DNA from: an uncultured Pseudomonadales bacterium
Lineage (GTDB): Bacteria; Pseudomonadota; Gammaproteobacteria; Pseudomonadales; Porticoccaceae
Length of the DNA stretch: 64,000 nt
NCBI GenBank assembly: GCA_943788875.1
Contig: CALSSA010000006.1
Span: 124,001-188,000, forward strand
Reading direction: 5' to 3'
A program made the translations under genes and the position numbers. The notes beneath the pieces are model-generated. The model was not told the origin of the DNA. It saw only the letters and a list, made by a program, of their open reading frames with translations, and did no database searches. This document shows positions 34,173-43,807 of the stretch, in pieces (position 1 is the stretch's first letter; each line of letters starts with the position of its first letter).

Positions 34173-35219
34173 ATGTCCGACAATAAAATAAGACTGACCC
34201 AATACAGCCACGGCGCTGGCTGTGGCTGCAAAATTGCCCCTGGCGTGCTGGAGACTATCCTTAAAACCGACTTTGTGGCGCCAGCTGACGCCAGATTGCT
34301 GGTGGGCAATAGCACTAAGGATGATGCGGCGGTCTATGATCTGGGCGATGGCACTGGGGTGGTGAGCACCACCGACTTCTTTATGCCGATTGTCGATGAT
34401 CCCTTTGAGTTTGGGCGTGTGGCTGCGGCAAATGCCATCAGTGATATCTATGCCATGGGCGGCACGCCGATGATGGCGATTGCCATTCTTGGCTGGCCTA
34501 TTAATAGTCTGCCCGCTGAGGTGGCGCAGCAGGTCATTGATGGCGGTCGACATGCCTGCGCTGAGGCAGGGATTCATTTGGCGGGCGGCCATTCTATTGA
34601 TTCGCCGGAACCTATATTTGGCTTGGCGGTAACGGGTCGGGTGGATTTAAAACACCTTAAGCAAAACAGCACTGCGGTTGAGGGCGATCAGTTATTTTTA
34701 ACTAAGCCTCTGGGCGTGGGCATTCTCACTACTGCGGAGAAGCAGGGTAAGTTGCAGCCGCAGCATGCCCGCCTGGCGGTGGATAATATGATGAAACTAA
34801 ACAAGGTAGGCACCCAGTTGGCTGCGGTGCATGGCGTGACGGCTATTACCGATGTCACTGGCTTTGGCTTGCTGGGCCATCTGCTGGAGATCTGTCAGGG
34901 CAGTGAGCTATCGGCGACGGTGAATCTGAGTCAGGTGCCTGTGCTAGATAACGCGGTACTGGACTATCTGGCTCAGGGCTGTGTGCCCGGTGGCAGCGGG
35001 CGCAACTGGGAGAGTATTGGTGCGTATATTCAAGGCACAGATAGCCAGAGCCAGACGCTGCTCTGCGACCCGCAAACCAGTGGTGGCCTGCTGGTGGCGG
35101 CAAGGCCTGAGGCTGCTGATGAGGTGGCTCAACTGCTGGCTGAGGCTGGCTGTTATGCACAGCCTATTGGTGAGCTAATCAGTACTGAGGCCGCCCCACA
35201 GATTAGAGTCAACCCTTGA
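34173..35219 (+). CDS. selD: Selenide, water dikinase (selenophosphate synthetase)
   Basis: 348 residues; makes selenophosphate from selenide and ATP. The N-terminal motif HGAGCGCK puts Cys17 and Lys20 at the same positions as E. coli SelD. The catalytic residue is Cys here, not selenocysteine. [35 protein letters not shown] and [10 protein letters not shown] are family hallmarks. The stop overlaps the start of the selenouridine synthase gene, so at least part of its output is destined for tRNA 2-selenouridine. No selA, selB or selC is in the window. Confidence 0.95.
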   Translation: MSDNKIRLTQYSHGAGCGCKIAPGVLETILKTDFVAPADARLLVGNSTKDDAAVYDLGDGTGVVSTTDFFMPIVDDPFEFGRVAAANAISDIYAMGGTPMMAIAILGWPINSLPAEVAQQVIDGGRHACAEAGIHLAGGHSIDSPEPIFGLAVTGRVDLKHLKQNSTAVEGDQLFLTKPLGVGILTTAEKQGKLQPQHARLAVDNMMKLNKVGTQLAAVHGVTAITDVTGFGLLGHLLEICQGSELSATVNLSQVPVLDNAVLDYLAQGCVPGGSGRNWESIGAYIQGTDSQSQTLLCDPQTSGGLLVAARPEAADEVAQLLAEAGCYAQPIGELISTEAAPQIRVNP

Positions 35220-36304
35220 GCTTGCCACTGGCCAATAATTACCGGCAGCTGCTGCTGGACCATACACCCATGATTGATGTGCGTGCGCCGGTGGAGTTTG
35301 TGTCTGGCGCCCTGCCCTGTGCGACCAACTTGCCACTGATGACCGATGATGAGCGTCACCAGGTAGGCATTCGCTATAAAAATAATGGTCAGCAACCTGC
35401 TATTGAGCTGGGCCATCAGCTGGTCAATGGCGAGATTAAACAGCAGCGCGTTCAGGCCTGGCAGAAATTTATATCGGCTAACCCCAGTGCCGTGCTGTAT
35501 TGCGCTCGGGGTGGCTTGCGCTCTGAGTTAAGCCAGCAATGGCTGGCGCAGGCTGGTATTGATTGCCCTAAGGTCGAGGGTGGTTATAAGTCTCTGCGCG
35601 GGTTTCTGTACGAGTATCTGATGAATTACTGCGCCAACAATATGTTTACTGTTGTGTCTGGTATGACTGGCACAGGTAAAACCGAGATTATCCAGGCGCT
35701 GCCGACTGGGTTGGATCTTGAGGGCGCGGCCAATCACAAGGGCTCAAGCTTTGGACGACCTCTGGATGAGCAGCCGGCGCAGATTGATTTTGAGAATCGC
35801 ATTGCCATTGATCTATTAAAGGTCGCGGATCAGCACCCCCAGTCGATGGTGGTCCTTGAGGATGAGAGCCGCAATATTGGTGCCCGGCATATTCCCCACT
35901 ATTTTGCTGACCGCATGGCGGCGAGCCAGTTTGTGGTGATTGATATGGATTTTGAGGAGCGGCTGGAGCGGCTGTGGCAAGAATATGTGGTGGAGCGTTA
36001 TTTAAACACCATGGCGTATTTTGGCGCCAGCGGTGAGCAGGAGTTTGCGCGCTATTTGCGCGAGAGTTTGTTGCGGGTACAGAAGCGTCTTGGCGGTCAG
36101 CGCACCAAAGAGCTTTTAGCTTCTATGGATAGTGCTATTGAGATTCAACATAAAGATAATTTTGCCAGCCATCGGCATTGGTTGGCTGTGCTCACTCAAG
36201 AATATTATGACCCTATGTACAGCTATCAGCTGGAGAAGAAAAAGGATCTGGTGGTTTTTAGAGGATCACGGGAGACGGTTGTTGAATGGTTGGAGCGGAG
36301 TTAG
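35216..36304 (+). CDS. selU: tRNA 2-selenouridine synthase (MnmH/SelU)
   Basis: 362 residues, starting at a TTG (35216-35218) that overlaps the selD stop as TTGA; an internal ATG at residue 19 would remove part of the rhodanese fold, so TTG is preferred. The rhodanese domain (about 1-130) holds DVRAPVEF and the catalytic Cys in [14 protein letters not shown]-loop domain follows with GMTGTGKTE. The enzyme converts 2-thiouridine at the wobble position of Lys, Glu and Gln tRNAs to 2-selenouridine via a geranylated intermediate. Its stop overlaps the convergent GNAT gene by 4 bases. Confidence 0.93.
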   Translation: MSLPLANNYRQLLLDHTPMIDVRAPVEFVSGALPCATNLPLMTDDERHQVGIRYKNNGQQPAIELGHQLVNGEIKQQRVQAWQKFISANPSAVLYCARGGLRSELSQQWLAQAGIDCPKVEGGYKSLRGFLYEYLMNYCANNMFTVVSGMTGTGKTEIIQALPTGLDLEGAANHKGSSFGRPLDEQPAQIDFENRIAIDLLKVADQHPQSMVVLEDESRNIGARHIPHYFADRMAASQFVVIDMDFEERLERLWQEYVVERYLNTMAYFGASGEQEFARYLRESLLRVQKRLGGQRTKELLASMDSAIEIQHKDNFASHRHWLAVLTQEYYDPMYSYQLEKKKDLVVFRGSRETVVEWLERS

Positions 36305-36813
36305 GCAGAATCTCTATCAGCCAACCACTTATACATCACCAACGCATTCACAAACCCCTCAGCCGGATGCTCAAACGCCTCGGGCAAATGCCCCACAATC
36401 TCAAAACCCAGTTTCTCCCATAGCCTTATCGCACCAACATTGGTCGAAGCCACAAAGTTAAACTGCATTGCCTGATATCCCAGCTGTATCGCAACCTTCT
36501 GAGAGTGCTCACACATGGCCGTAGCCAAACCACGACCGCGGGCGGTATCAGCCACCATATAACCACAGTTGCACACATGCGCACCTGGGCCTGCTTGATT
36601 GGTTTTGATGTAGTAGGTGCCAAGAATTTTTCCATTCTCAGGCTCTCCCTCTGCAGCCACAAACGTTTTCACCGGAAGCTGCATCCAGATATGCTGGGCT
36701 TCTTGCGCGGAGATATCTCTGTCATAAGCATAGGTATCACCGGCCGCTGCGATCTGCTTAAAAATCGGCCAGATCGCCGCAAAGTCAGTCGCTAAAGCTT
36801 GCCGAATAATCAT
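36301..36813 (-). CDS. GNAT family N-acetyltransferase
   Basis: 170 residues. The acetyl-CoA-binding motif A region reads YMVADTARGRGLATAMCEHSQKVA, with the R/Q-x-x-G-x-G/A pattern, and motif B follows with NFVASTNVGAIRLWEKLGFEIVG. The substrate could be an amino acid or small amine. ATGA overlap with the SDR gene upstream indicates the same transcript as the minus-strand series SDR-GNAT. Confidence 0.88.
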   Translation of the reverse strand: MIIRQALATDFAAIWPIFKQIAAAGDTYAYDRDISAQEAQHIWMQLPVKTFVAAEGEPENGKILGTYYIKTNQAGPGAHVCNCGYMVADTARGRGLATAMCEHSQKVAIQLGYQAMQFNFVASTNVGAIRLWEKLGFEIVGHLPEAFEHPAEGFVNALVMYKWLADRDSA

Positions 36814-37583
36814 CTAGGCTGCATTCTCACGCCGCCATCCAAACGAATTGTCTCGCCATTCAGATAACTATTTTCAACCATCTGCACCACTAGCTGACCA
36901 AATTCGGAAGGCTCACCCAAACGCTTTGGGAAAGGAATGTTAGACACTATGCCATCTTGAACCGGCTGAGGCATGCCTAACATTAAGGGGGTTGCCATCA
37001 CACCTGGGGCAATAGTATTTACCCGAATACCCAAGCCCGCTAGATCCCGTGCCATGGGCAAGGTCATACCTACAATGCCACCTTTGGTTGCAGAATAAGC
37101 CACTTGGCCCATCTGACCATCAAAGGCTGCAATAGAGGCGGTATTTATAATAAGGCCTTTTTCAGACTTTTCATTGGCTTCATTGCGCGCCATAGCGGCC
37201 GCTGCGCAGCGGGCAATGTTAAAGGTGCCTATCAGATTAACTTCGATTACCTTGCGGTAGTGATCAAGATTATGGGGCTCACCTTCGCGATTGACTGTTT
37301 TAGCGGCAATACCAATGCCAGCACAGTTTACACAGATATCGACGCGGCCCAAGTCAGCAACAATTTTGTCGAAGGCGGCCTCTACATCTGGGCCATTGGA
37401 CACATCCAATGAGATAAAGTGGGCGTTAACTGCACCTAACTCTTGCACTGCTGTGGCACCAGCGTCTGCATTCATATCAACAATCACGACAGTGGCGCCG
37501 CCATTAACCAATGCCTGTGCGGCTGCGCGCCCCAAACCGGATGCGCCTCCAGTAACTACTGCAATCTTATTATTTAAATCCAC
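36810..37583 (-). CDS. SDR-family 3-hydroxyacyl-CoA dehydrogenase-like oxidoreductase
   Basis: 257 residues. The NAD-binding Rossmann motif is [10 protein letters not shown], the NAG-type motif VNCAGIGIA, and the catalytic Ser and Tyr-xxx-Lys are in [10 protein letters not shown] and AYSATKGG. The whole closely resembles type II (HSD10-like) 3-hydroxyacyl-CoA dehydrogenases, which use NAD to oxidise short or branched 3-hydroxyacyl-CoAs. The start at 37583 is followed by [13 protein letters not shown], the normal length. It lies between the DUF2288-like gene (26 bases upstream) and the GNAT gene. Confidence 0.88.
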   Translation of the reverse strand: MDLNNKIAVVTGGASGLGRAAAQALVNGGATVVIVDMNADAGATAVQELGAVNAHFISLDVSNGPDVEAAFDKIVADLGRVDICVNCAGIGIAAKTVNREGEPHNLDHYRKVIEVNLIGTFNIARCAAAAMARNEANEKSEKGLIINTASIAAFDGQMGQVAYSATKGGIVGMTLPMARDLAGLGIRVNTIAPGVMATPLMLGMPQPVQDGIVSNIPFPKRLGEPSEFGQLVVQMVENSYLNGETIRLDGGVRMQPR

Positions 37584-37609
37584 ACTTCACCTCTTCCATT
37601 TAAATAGTC

Positions 37610-37936
37610 TTAGTCTGATTCCTGCACCAGTACAAACGGTGGAATAACCAGAGCCCAGAGCATTTTGTTATCACTATACCAACCCATGGCTTGCTGATCT
37701 GTCACCTGCGCCACGGAACCGTCTGCGAGCCAGGCTTGAACCTGAGTTGCCTCGTCTCGGTGCAGTGCTATAGCCACTTTAATAAGGTCTGCGCCTTTGG
37801 CAACGGCCAGCACGTTGCCGGAGGCATAGTGCTTTTGCAGTTCATGCCAGCTGATTTTGGCGGTTTCGGCATTGAGCCGAGAGATAAGCTCTTGAGAGTC
37901 GGTAGAGATTGAGTCCATAACCAGCTGCTGGATCAA
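37610..37936 (-). CDS. DUF2288-like small protein downstream of hisH
   Basis: 108 residues, no signal peptide. The sequence [44 protein letters not shown] and the ending [16 protein letters not shown] match the DUF2288 family, which has no known function. It overlaps the start codon region of hisH's stop by 4 bases (37933-37936), implying translational coupling with histidine biosynthesis genes. A regulatory role is unsupported. Confidence 0.8.
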   Translation of the reverse strand: MIQQLVMDSISTDSQELISRLNAETAKISWHELQKHYASGNVLAVAKGADLIKVAIALHRDEATQVQAWLADGSVAQVTDQQAMGWYSDNKMLWALVIPPFVLVQESD

Positions 37937-38583
37937 CCCAGCCAGCGGCAGAAATTGCGCAGTAGTTGCAGACCAGCTTCGGCGCTTTTTTCCGGGTGGA
38001 ACTGGGCGGCGAAGAGGTTCTTATGGCTGAGTGCAGCGGCAAATGGAGAACCGTAGTCACAGGTGCCAGCAACATGAGGGTTATTCTCAACATCTACATA
38101 GAAGCTATGCACAAAATAAAAGCGGCTGTTCTGGTCGATACCATGCCACATGGGGTGATCTATAGCCTGGTTGACATTGTTCCAGCCCATATGGGGAACT
38201 TTAAGTTTTGCACCCTGAGCATCTTGCAGGTTATCGCCAAAGAATTTGACCTGACCAGGCAATAGCCCCAGACAGTCTACGCCACCATTTTCTTCGCTGT
38301 GTTCCATCAGTGCCTGCATACCTACACAGATGGCCAGTACTGGTTTGCTTTTGATGGCTTTACTGACCACCTCACCCACCTTCAGGCGCTGGATCTCAGA
38401 CATGCAGTCACGAATGGCGCCGACACCAGGAAACACCACGCGGTCGGCGTCTTCCACTTCAGCGGAATCTGAGGTGATGGTTACTCGGGCACCGGGACTA
38501 ACATGCTCCAATGCTTTGGCCACTGAATGGAGGTTACCCATTCCATAATCAATCACGGCTATATGGCTACGAAAATCACTCAT
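37933..38583 (-). CDS. hisH: Imidazole glycerol phosphate synthase, glutaminase subunit
   Basis: 216 residues; a class I glutamine amidotransferase that feeds ammonia to HisF in histidine synthesis. The nucleophile is in [10 protein letters not shown] (Cys86), and the His-Glu of the triad in [24 protein letters not shown] is the usual N-terminus. It follows hisB by 42 bases. The partner gene hisF, and hisA, which normally follow directly, are not in this window. Confidence 0.94.
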   Translation of the reverse strand: MSDFRSHIAVIDYGMGNLHSVAKALEHVSPGARVTITSDSAEVEDADRVVFPGVGAIRDCMSEIQRLKVGEVVSKAIKSKPVLAICVGMQALMEHSEENGGVDCLGLLPGQVKFFGDNLQDAQGAKLKVPHMGWNNVNQAIDHPMWHGIDQNSRFYFVHSFYVDVENNPHVAGTCDYGSPFAAALSHKNLFAAQFHPEKSAEAGLQLLRNFCRWLG

Positions 38584-38625
38584 AAATCAGTATCACAGGC
38601 TAACGGGATGTTAGGAGTACGCTTT

Positions 38626-39219
38626 TTACAGCGTACCCTTAGTGGAAGGCATTACACCGGCCATGCGTTCATCGGCAGATGCGGCCATACGCAGGGCGCG
38701 ACCAAAGGCCTTGAAGATGGTCTCAACCTGGTGGTGAGCATTGGCGCCACGCAAGTTATCGATGTGCAGGCTTACCAGGGCATGGTTTACAAAGCCCTGA
38801 AAAAACTCACGGGTTAAGTCCACGTCGAAGGTACCCACATGGCTACGCACAAAGTCTGCTTTCATAATTAGGCCGGGGCGACCAGAAAAATCCATCACCA
38901 CGCGAGACAGCGCTTCATCCAGCGGCACATAGGCGTGGCCATAACGGGTCAGGCCTTTCTTGTCGCCAATGGCTTCGGCAATGGCCATACCCAGGGTTAT
39001 GCCTATATCTTCGACTGTGTGGTGATCATCAATATGAGTATCACCTGTGGCCTGAATATCCAGATCAACTAATCCGTGGCGCGCAATTTGATCCATCATA
39101 TGTTCTAGAAAAGGAACCGGCGTAGCAAAGTTTGCCTGGCCTGTGCCATCTAGATTTACGGTCACTGTTATCTGTGATTCGAGGGTGTCGCGCGTCACTG
39201 TCGCAATACGATCAGCCAT
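38626..39219 (-). CDS. hisB: Imidazoleglycerol-phosphate dehydratase
   Basis: 197 residues; dehydrates imidazoleglycerol phosphate to imidazoleacetol phosphate with a di-metal site. The start ATG at 39217-39219 ([12 protein letters not shown]) has a GGAG site 6 bases ahead; the longer frame to 39264 would run past the likely promoter -10. Paired His motifs [16 protein letters not shown] and [19 protein letters not shown] are both present. It is the monofunctional form without the histidinol-phosphatase half. Confidence 0.95.
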   Translation of the reverse strand: MADRIATVTRDTLESQITVTVNLDGTGQANFATPVPFLEHMMDQIARHGLVDLDIQATGDTHIDDHHTVEDIGITLGMAIAEAIGDKKGLTRYGHAYVPLDEALSRVVMDFSGRPGLIMKADFVRSHVGTFDVDLTREFFQGFVNHALVSLHIDNLRGANAHHQVETIFKAFGRALRMAASADERMAGVMPSTKGTL

Positions 39220-39252
39220 GGGATTCTCCGAGCTAGGCATTTTCAATGCGGC

Positions 39253-39258
39253 ATTATA
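39253..39258 (-). promoter_or_regulatory. Perfect -10 hexamer upstream of hisB
   Basis: TATAAT on the minus strand (39253-39258), 33 bases before the hisB start. No convincing -35 is seen at 16-18 bases, so an activator or a weak -35 is implied. The region is shared with the divergent small secreted protein at 39347. Confidence 0.4.
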
Positions 39259-39346
39259 CTGCAATTTTCCGGTTGCTACATTGCAAAAAAAGGTTAGAAT
39301 CGTTGCCCGTTAAGAGCAATCACATTTCCTGGGCTGCAGATATCTA

Positions 39347-39616
39347 ATGAAACCGCTTCACACAGTATTCGTCATCGCACTATCCCTGATTATCGGGCTT
39401 GGTTCGGTCACGGCTGTTGCCCACAGTCATAGCGATCATCAGGATACTAGCTGCTCGGTTTCTGTATTACAGAACGCTTCAGCATTGATTGGGTCCGAAA
39501 CTAGCAGAGTTTTCGTCACCAACGCCACAACCGCTAAAACCATTTATGTCGAAAAGGCTATCAGCAACCGCATCAGGGGTTGCAAGCTCGCCCGCGCCCC
39601 ACCTTATAACCTCTAA
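39347..39616 (+). CDS. Small secreted protein preceding the His-rich TonB receptor
   Basis: 89 residues; N-terminal signal peptide (hydrophobic about 8-22, ending SVTAVA) and a mature part starting HSHSDHQD, a possible metal-binding His/Asp cluster. Two Cys follow at CSVS and RGCK. The C-terminal LARAPPYNL resembles the R-[AG]-P-P tail seen in small proteins next to metal-related TonB receptors (DUF2946-like), but the match is loose. Located 76 bases before the TonB receptor on the same strand, so probably cotranscribed. Confidence 0.55.
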   Translation: MKPLHTVFVIALSLIIGLGSVTAVAHSHSDHQDTSCSVSVLQNASALIGSETSRVFVTNATTAKTIYVEKAISNRIRGCKLARAPPYNL

Positions 39617-39692
39617 ATAGTTTATATCCCCTCATTGGGACGAATTTGCGTCGGTCACTCGGCGCACCTATTATTTTTTAGAGGAACACAAT

Positions 39693-41882
39693 ATGAAACA
39701 GTTAAATACCGTTAAGTTACCCTTGGCAGCTGCCCTTGTCAGCTTGTCCTGCAACGCTCTCGCTCAGGAAATGGAAGAAGTTATAGTTACATCATCGTTG
39801 ATTGACCCCTCATCAGAGGCAATCGCCAATCCGCTGCATGTTGTCAATGGCGAGTCCATTGCTAACGATGCAAGCCAGAGCATTGGTGCCAGTATCGACG
39901 GCCTAGTAGGGGTATCTTCCAGTGATTATGGCGCCGCGGTTGGCCAGCCTATTATTAGAGGCATGTCGGGAAGCCGAGTAAAAATTCTTAATAACGGTGT
40001 CGTGGTTAGAGATGTTTCAGGTTTGGGACCTGATCATGTTAATGATGTGGATTTAAATAATATCCAGCAAATCGAAATAGTTCGAGGGCCATCGTCACTG
40101 CTGTATTCCAACGGAACCATCGGCGGAATAGTGAATGTTGTTGACAATACCATTGCTAGAAAAGACTTTGAAGAGTCAAAGTTCAGGCTGGGGCTTGAGG
40201 CTCAGACAGTCAATGATGGCGACTCTCATGACTTCTCGTACCAAAACAATATCGGTGGTTTGAATATCAGTGCTGCCTACAAAGACTCTCAGTTTGGTGA
40301 CTATGACATTCCAGATGGTGCGGTTATTCATCATGAGGAAGAACACCATGACGACGACCATGAAGGCGAAGACCACGATGATGAACACGAAGGCGAAGAG
40401 CATGAAGAAGAGCTAGGTTATTTACCCAATTCTGACTCTGGGTCTACTACGCAAAGATTAGGCATTTCCAAGGCCGGAGATTGGGGATATTTTGGTGTAT
40501 CTTTTAGCGATAGCGAAAATCTTTATGGCATTCCTTTTCACGGCGATAGTCACGATGAAGATGAGCTTGAAGAGGAAGGCGAGCATGAGGGCGAGAGAAT
40601 CTTCTCCAAAACTGAATCTAACGTTATCAATGTAGAAGGATCTTACATTGTAGGTAATAGCTGGTTAACAAAAATTGATTACCAGTTTAGAGACTCCGAT
40701 TATGCTCACACTGAGCAGCATGCCGAAGAAGAAGGTCATGGGGCTGAAGAGCTTGATGACGAGCATCACGAAGAAGGCCCAACAACCTTTACCAATGATG
40801 CCCAAGAATATGGTGCGATCTTTGATTTAGGTAATGATTCCCTATCGCAAAAAGTCGCGGTCAATTATGTGGTTGAGGATATTTCTGTTATTGGCGACGA
40901 GGCCTTTATCAACCCAACAGAAAGCAAAGAGCTCACCCTAGGTTACTATCTGAGTAAAGAGCTGGACCTATTTCATGTGGACTTTGGAGTTAGGCATGAT
41001 CAAATTTCCAGAAATGGTTCTATCAGCCATCATGAGGAGCCAGAAGAACTCGAAGAAGACCATGAAGAAGAACTAGAGTTTTTTGATCGAGATATCAACA
41101 CTACCAGCTATTCCCTGACTCTAAGCCGCGATATCACTGAGTTTTTAGAGGTGGGTTTAGGACTTTCCTCTGTCGAAAGAGCGCCTTCAGCAGTAGAGCT
41201 ATTAATGAATGGTCCTCATCTGGCAACAGGTAGATTTGAAGTTGGTAATTTCAACCTCAAGTCTGAAAGAGCAGATAATATCGATCTGAGCTTTAACTAT
41301 AGCAATGACGGCCTTTATGCTGGTCTAACGTTCTTCCAAAATGATGTGAATAACTATATCTACCTTATGGATGAAGACGATGACCACATTATGGATGCGG
41401 ACGATGACCCTCATCATGAGTTACCCCATGCCAATTATCTTCAGCAGGATGCTGAATTTAAAGGTTATGAGCTTGAAATAGGCAAGACATTCTACCTTGC
41501 CCGTGGCGCACTAAGCCTGTCATTTGCAAGAGATTCTGTTACCGGTGAGTTCACAGACGGACATAACATCCCGCGTATAACTCCAGAAAGAGACTTATAT
41601 AAAGTTAACTATGTGGAAGATGGACTGACATTTACGCTGATTCTCAAAGATGTTTCGGCTCAAAATGATGTGGCAGAAAATGAAACGGCCACTGGTGGAT
41701 TTCAAATGTTGAACCTGAATCTCTCAAAGACAATTGAGACGAGCCCAGGACATGAGTTGGTGCTATCAGTGTTCGGTAAAAACTTGCTGGATGAGGCTGC
41801 TAGAAATCACAGTTCATTTGTTAAAGACGAAGTACCATTGTCTGGCAGAAATCTGGGTATAAGAGCGAGTTACTCTTTCTAG
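39693..41882 (+). CDS. TonB-dependent receptor with His/Asp/Glu-rich loops, ZnuD-like
   Basis: 729 residues. Signal peptide to about 24 (CNALA-Q), TonB-box-like MEEVIVTSS, plug domain (GQPIIRGMSGSRVKILNNGV, VEIVRGPSSLLYSNG-type segment IEIVRGPSSLLYSN) and a beta barrel that ends in aromatic YSF. Three or more extracellular-loop segments are extremely rich in His, Asp and Glu (about 212-241, 285-305, 345-365, 448-465), as in the zinc receptor ZnuD. Such loops capture Zn or a related metal. A Zur box was sought but not found upstream. Codon use is slightly AT-richer than neighbours. Confidence 0.9.
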   Translation: MKQLNTVKLPLAAALVSLSCNALAQEMEEVIVTSSLIDPSSEAIANPLHVVNGESIANDASQSIGASIDGLVGVSSSDYGAAVGQPIIRGMSGSRVKILNNGVVVRDVSGLGPDHVNDVDLNNIQQIEIVRGPSSLLYSNGTIGGIVNVVDNTIARKDFEESKFRLGLEAQTVNDGDSHDFSYQNNIGGLNISAAYKDSQFGDYDIPDGAVIHHEEEHHDDDHEGEDHDDEHEGEEHEEELGYLPNSDSGSTTQRLGISKAGDWGYFGVSFSDSENLYGIPFHGDSHDEDELEEEGEHEGERIFSKTESNVINVEGSYIVGNSWLTKIDYQFRDSDYAHTEQHAEEEGHGAEELDDEHHEEGPTTFTNDAQEYGAIFDLGNDSLSQKVAVNYVVEDISVIGDEAFINPTESKELTLGYYLSKELDLFHVDFGVRHDQISRNGSISHHEEPEELEEDHEEELEFFDRDINTTSYSLTLSRDITEFLEVGLGLSSVERAPSAVELLMNGPHLATGRFEVGNFNLKSERADNIDLSFNYSNDGLYAGLTFFQNDVNNYIYLMDEDDDHIMDADDDPHHELPHANYLQQDAEFKGYELEIGKTFYLARGALSLSFARDSVTGEFTDGHNIPRITPERDLYKVNYVEDGLTFTLILKDVSAQNDVAENETATGGFQMLNLNLSKTIETSPGHELVLSVFGKNLLDEAARNHSSFVKDEVPLSGRNLGIRASYSF

Positions 41883-41904
41883 AAACCTAGTCGTTTGACA
41901 GTGT

Positions 41905-41955
41905 TTAAGGGTTGTACTCTTTGCTGTAATATAATAGGCACGGAGCAACCCTTAA
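41905..41955. repeat. 10-bp perfect inverted repeat bracketing a TATAAT upstream of the AsmA gene
   Basis: TTAAGGGTTG (41905-41914) and CAACCCTTAA (41946-41955) are exact inverted repeats. Between them lies TATAAT at 41930-41935. A TTGACA at 41895-41900 is 29 bases from that hexamer, too far for standard use. The arrangement could be an operator enclosing a promoter or a terminator-like hairpin of the receptor gene, but there is no T-run. Confidence 0.55.
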
Positions 41956-41968
41956 CCTGACGGACATT

Positions 41969-43807
41969 GTGAAAAAATTATTGAAATGGCTCGCCACTGG
42001 CCTTCTAACAGTGGTCACTTTATTTTCTATCGCAATCGTCTACATCACCTTTGCTGTCGATATCAATGGCTTTAGGTCCGATATTGAGTCCTTGGCTCGT
42101 CAGCAAGGTTTGGATCTGACCATTGAGGGCGATCTTGCCTGGACGTTTCTTCCCCAGCCAGGTATCAGCATTGGGCAGGTTGGCTTTTCCGATCAGAATA
42201 TTGTTTCGGGTACCTTAGACAAACTTACCCTATCCGTGGCCTGGACTGATCTGCTTGCCATTAGTGGCGACCCAAGTCAGCTAAAGTCCGGCTCCGTGCA
42301 AGTCAGAGGCGGCCAGATGCGCTATCAGGCCCATAATAGCCTTGCGGTGCAACTGGATAATATTAATCTGCAGGTCCGCAAACTATCACTAGATGGTTCG
42401 CAATTTCCCTTTACCGCGTCGGCACAGGCCTTAGGCGGGCAGCAGTTTGCCGTCGAAACTGATATGTCGGTTCGGGTAGTCAATGGCAATATCCAGCGCA
42501 TCAATCTCTCGGACCTGAGTTTTGAGGTCAATGAGATTAAGGTGACGGGCAATATTGAGGCCAGCAGTCAGCTGAATTTTATTCAGGGTAATTTGCAGAC
42601 CAGTCGCTTTAACCTTGCTCAGCAATTACAGCTGGTCTCCAAGCTGTTGCCAGAAATGAGCGCACCGGAATTCGCCAACCCCTCAGCGCTCAGCGAGTTG
42701 AGTATTGAAAGCCGTTTTACCATTGATCAACAGGCCTTATCAGATATAAGTTCTGTAATAGTGCTAGATAGGCAGAGCTTTGACATTAATCTCAGCATCG
42801 ACCAGCAGCGCAATAAGTTGATCACCAAGATATCCGGAGACAGCCTCAACGCTGCCAATTACATGTCGATATCCAGTAACGACGCGGATAATTCCGCCCT
42901 TTTTGCACCATTGGCGGTTCCTTTTGCCCTGTGGCAAGGACAGAGTCAGGTGGAGATAAATATCGGCAAGATACTGCTGGATGGCTTTGCGGTGAATAAT
43001 TTTTACAGCAATATATTTGGCAATCAGCGGGTACTGCGCATCACTTCTCTAAATGCAGATATGTTTGGCGGTCAGGTTAATGCTATTGCCAAATTGGATA
43101 TGCGCCTGGCTAATCCTAGCCTAAGCCTGCAGCCATCGATCAGTAATATTGACCTCGCAGCGGCGCTGCCTGCTATGGCCGACTATTCAGGACTCAGCGG
43201 CACAATGGCTATGGATGCCAATATTCAGGGCGCAGGCAATGATATCGACAGTATCCTGAAGTCGCTCAATGGCGCAGGTCAGCTGCGTGTTGACTCACCC
43301 AGCTACAGGGATATCAATATCGAGCAAACCTTTTGTGATGCGGCTGCCCTGTTTGGCAGCGGCGGTAATGCCAGCCAGCAATGGCCAGCTGGAACCACAC
43401 TTAAGGATTTCAGAGGCGACTTCCAGTTCGGCAGTGGAAACCTAGTTATTAATGATTTCAGCACAGCAACAGGCAACCTCAATATTAACGGGCGCGGCAC
43501 CATAGGCATGCTCAGTCAAAAATATAATGTCAAAACCAAGGCTCGACTGGATGGAGCAACCACCAGCAGCACTGGCTGTTCGGTTAACAAGCGCCTACAA
43601 GACCGTGAAATACCGTTTATCTGTAAGGGCCGCTTTGATCAGGGCTCCACTTCGTGCAAGCCAGATGAGAGAGCATTAAAAGAACTGCTGAAAAACTCCG
43701 CCCTTGAAAAGCTTGGCAGCAAACTGTTAAAAAATAATGATTCAGAAGACCAGACGGATCCATTGAAGAGCCTGTTCAATGACTTTCTCAAGCGCAAGCT
43801 GAACTGA
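41969..43807 (+). CDS. AsmA family envelope protein
   Basis: 612 residues with a GTG start at 41969. One N-terminal transmembrane helix (about 7-29) is followed by a large periplasmic region. FAVDINGFRSDIESLARQQG, the LTIEGDLAWTFLPQPGISI segment and the C-terminal AsmA_2-type repeat (LSGTMAMDANIQGAGNDIDS, LNINGRGTIGM) identify the AsmA family. These proteins bridge the inner and outer membrane and are implicated in phospholipid transport. The stop overlaps the mutY start as TGATG, so both are translated together. Confidence 0.88.
   Translation: MKKLLKWLATGLLTVVTLFSIAIVYITFAVDINGFRSDIESLARQQGLDLTIEGDLAWTFLPQPGISIGQVGFSDQNIVSGTLDKLTLSVAWTDLLAISGDPSQLKSGSVQVRGGQMRYQAHNSLAVQLDNINLQVRKLSLDGSQFPFTASAQALGGQQFAVETDMSVRVVNGNIQRINLSDLSFEVNEIKVTGNIEASSQLNFIQGNLQTSRFNLAQQLQLVSKLLPEMSAPEFANPSALSELSIESRFTIDQQALSDISSVIVLDRQSFDINLSIDQQRNKLITKISGDSLNAANYMSISSNDADNSALFAPLAVPFALWQGQSQVEINIGKILLDGFAVNNFYSNIFGNQRVLRITSLNADMFGGQVNAIAKLDMRLANPSLSLQPSISNIDLAAALPAMADYSGLSGTMAMDANIQGAGNDIDSILKSLNGAGQLRVDSPSYRDINIEQTFCDAAALFGSGGNASQQWPAGTTLKDFRGDFQFGSGNLVINDFSTATGNLNINGRGTIGMLSQKYNVKTKARLDGATTSSTGCSVNKRLQDREIPFICKGRFDQGSTSCKPDERALKELLKNSALEKLGSKLLKNNDSEDQTDPLKSLFNDFLKRKLN

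Noticed and set aside
34146-34592. 148-codon minus-strand frame opposite selD
   Set aside because: Lies antisense within a clearly identified gene and shows no independent features.
39220-39346. Zur box upstream of the small secreted protein and ZnuD-like receptor
   Set aside because: No convincing palindrome of the GTTATNNNATAAC type is visible; only the hisB -10 hexamer and AT-rich sequence were found.
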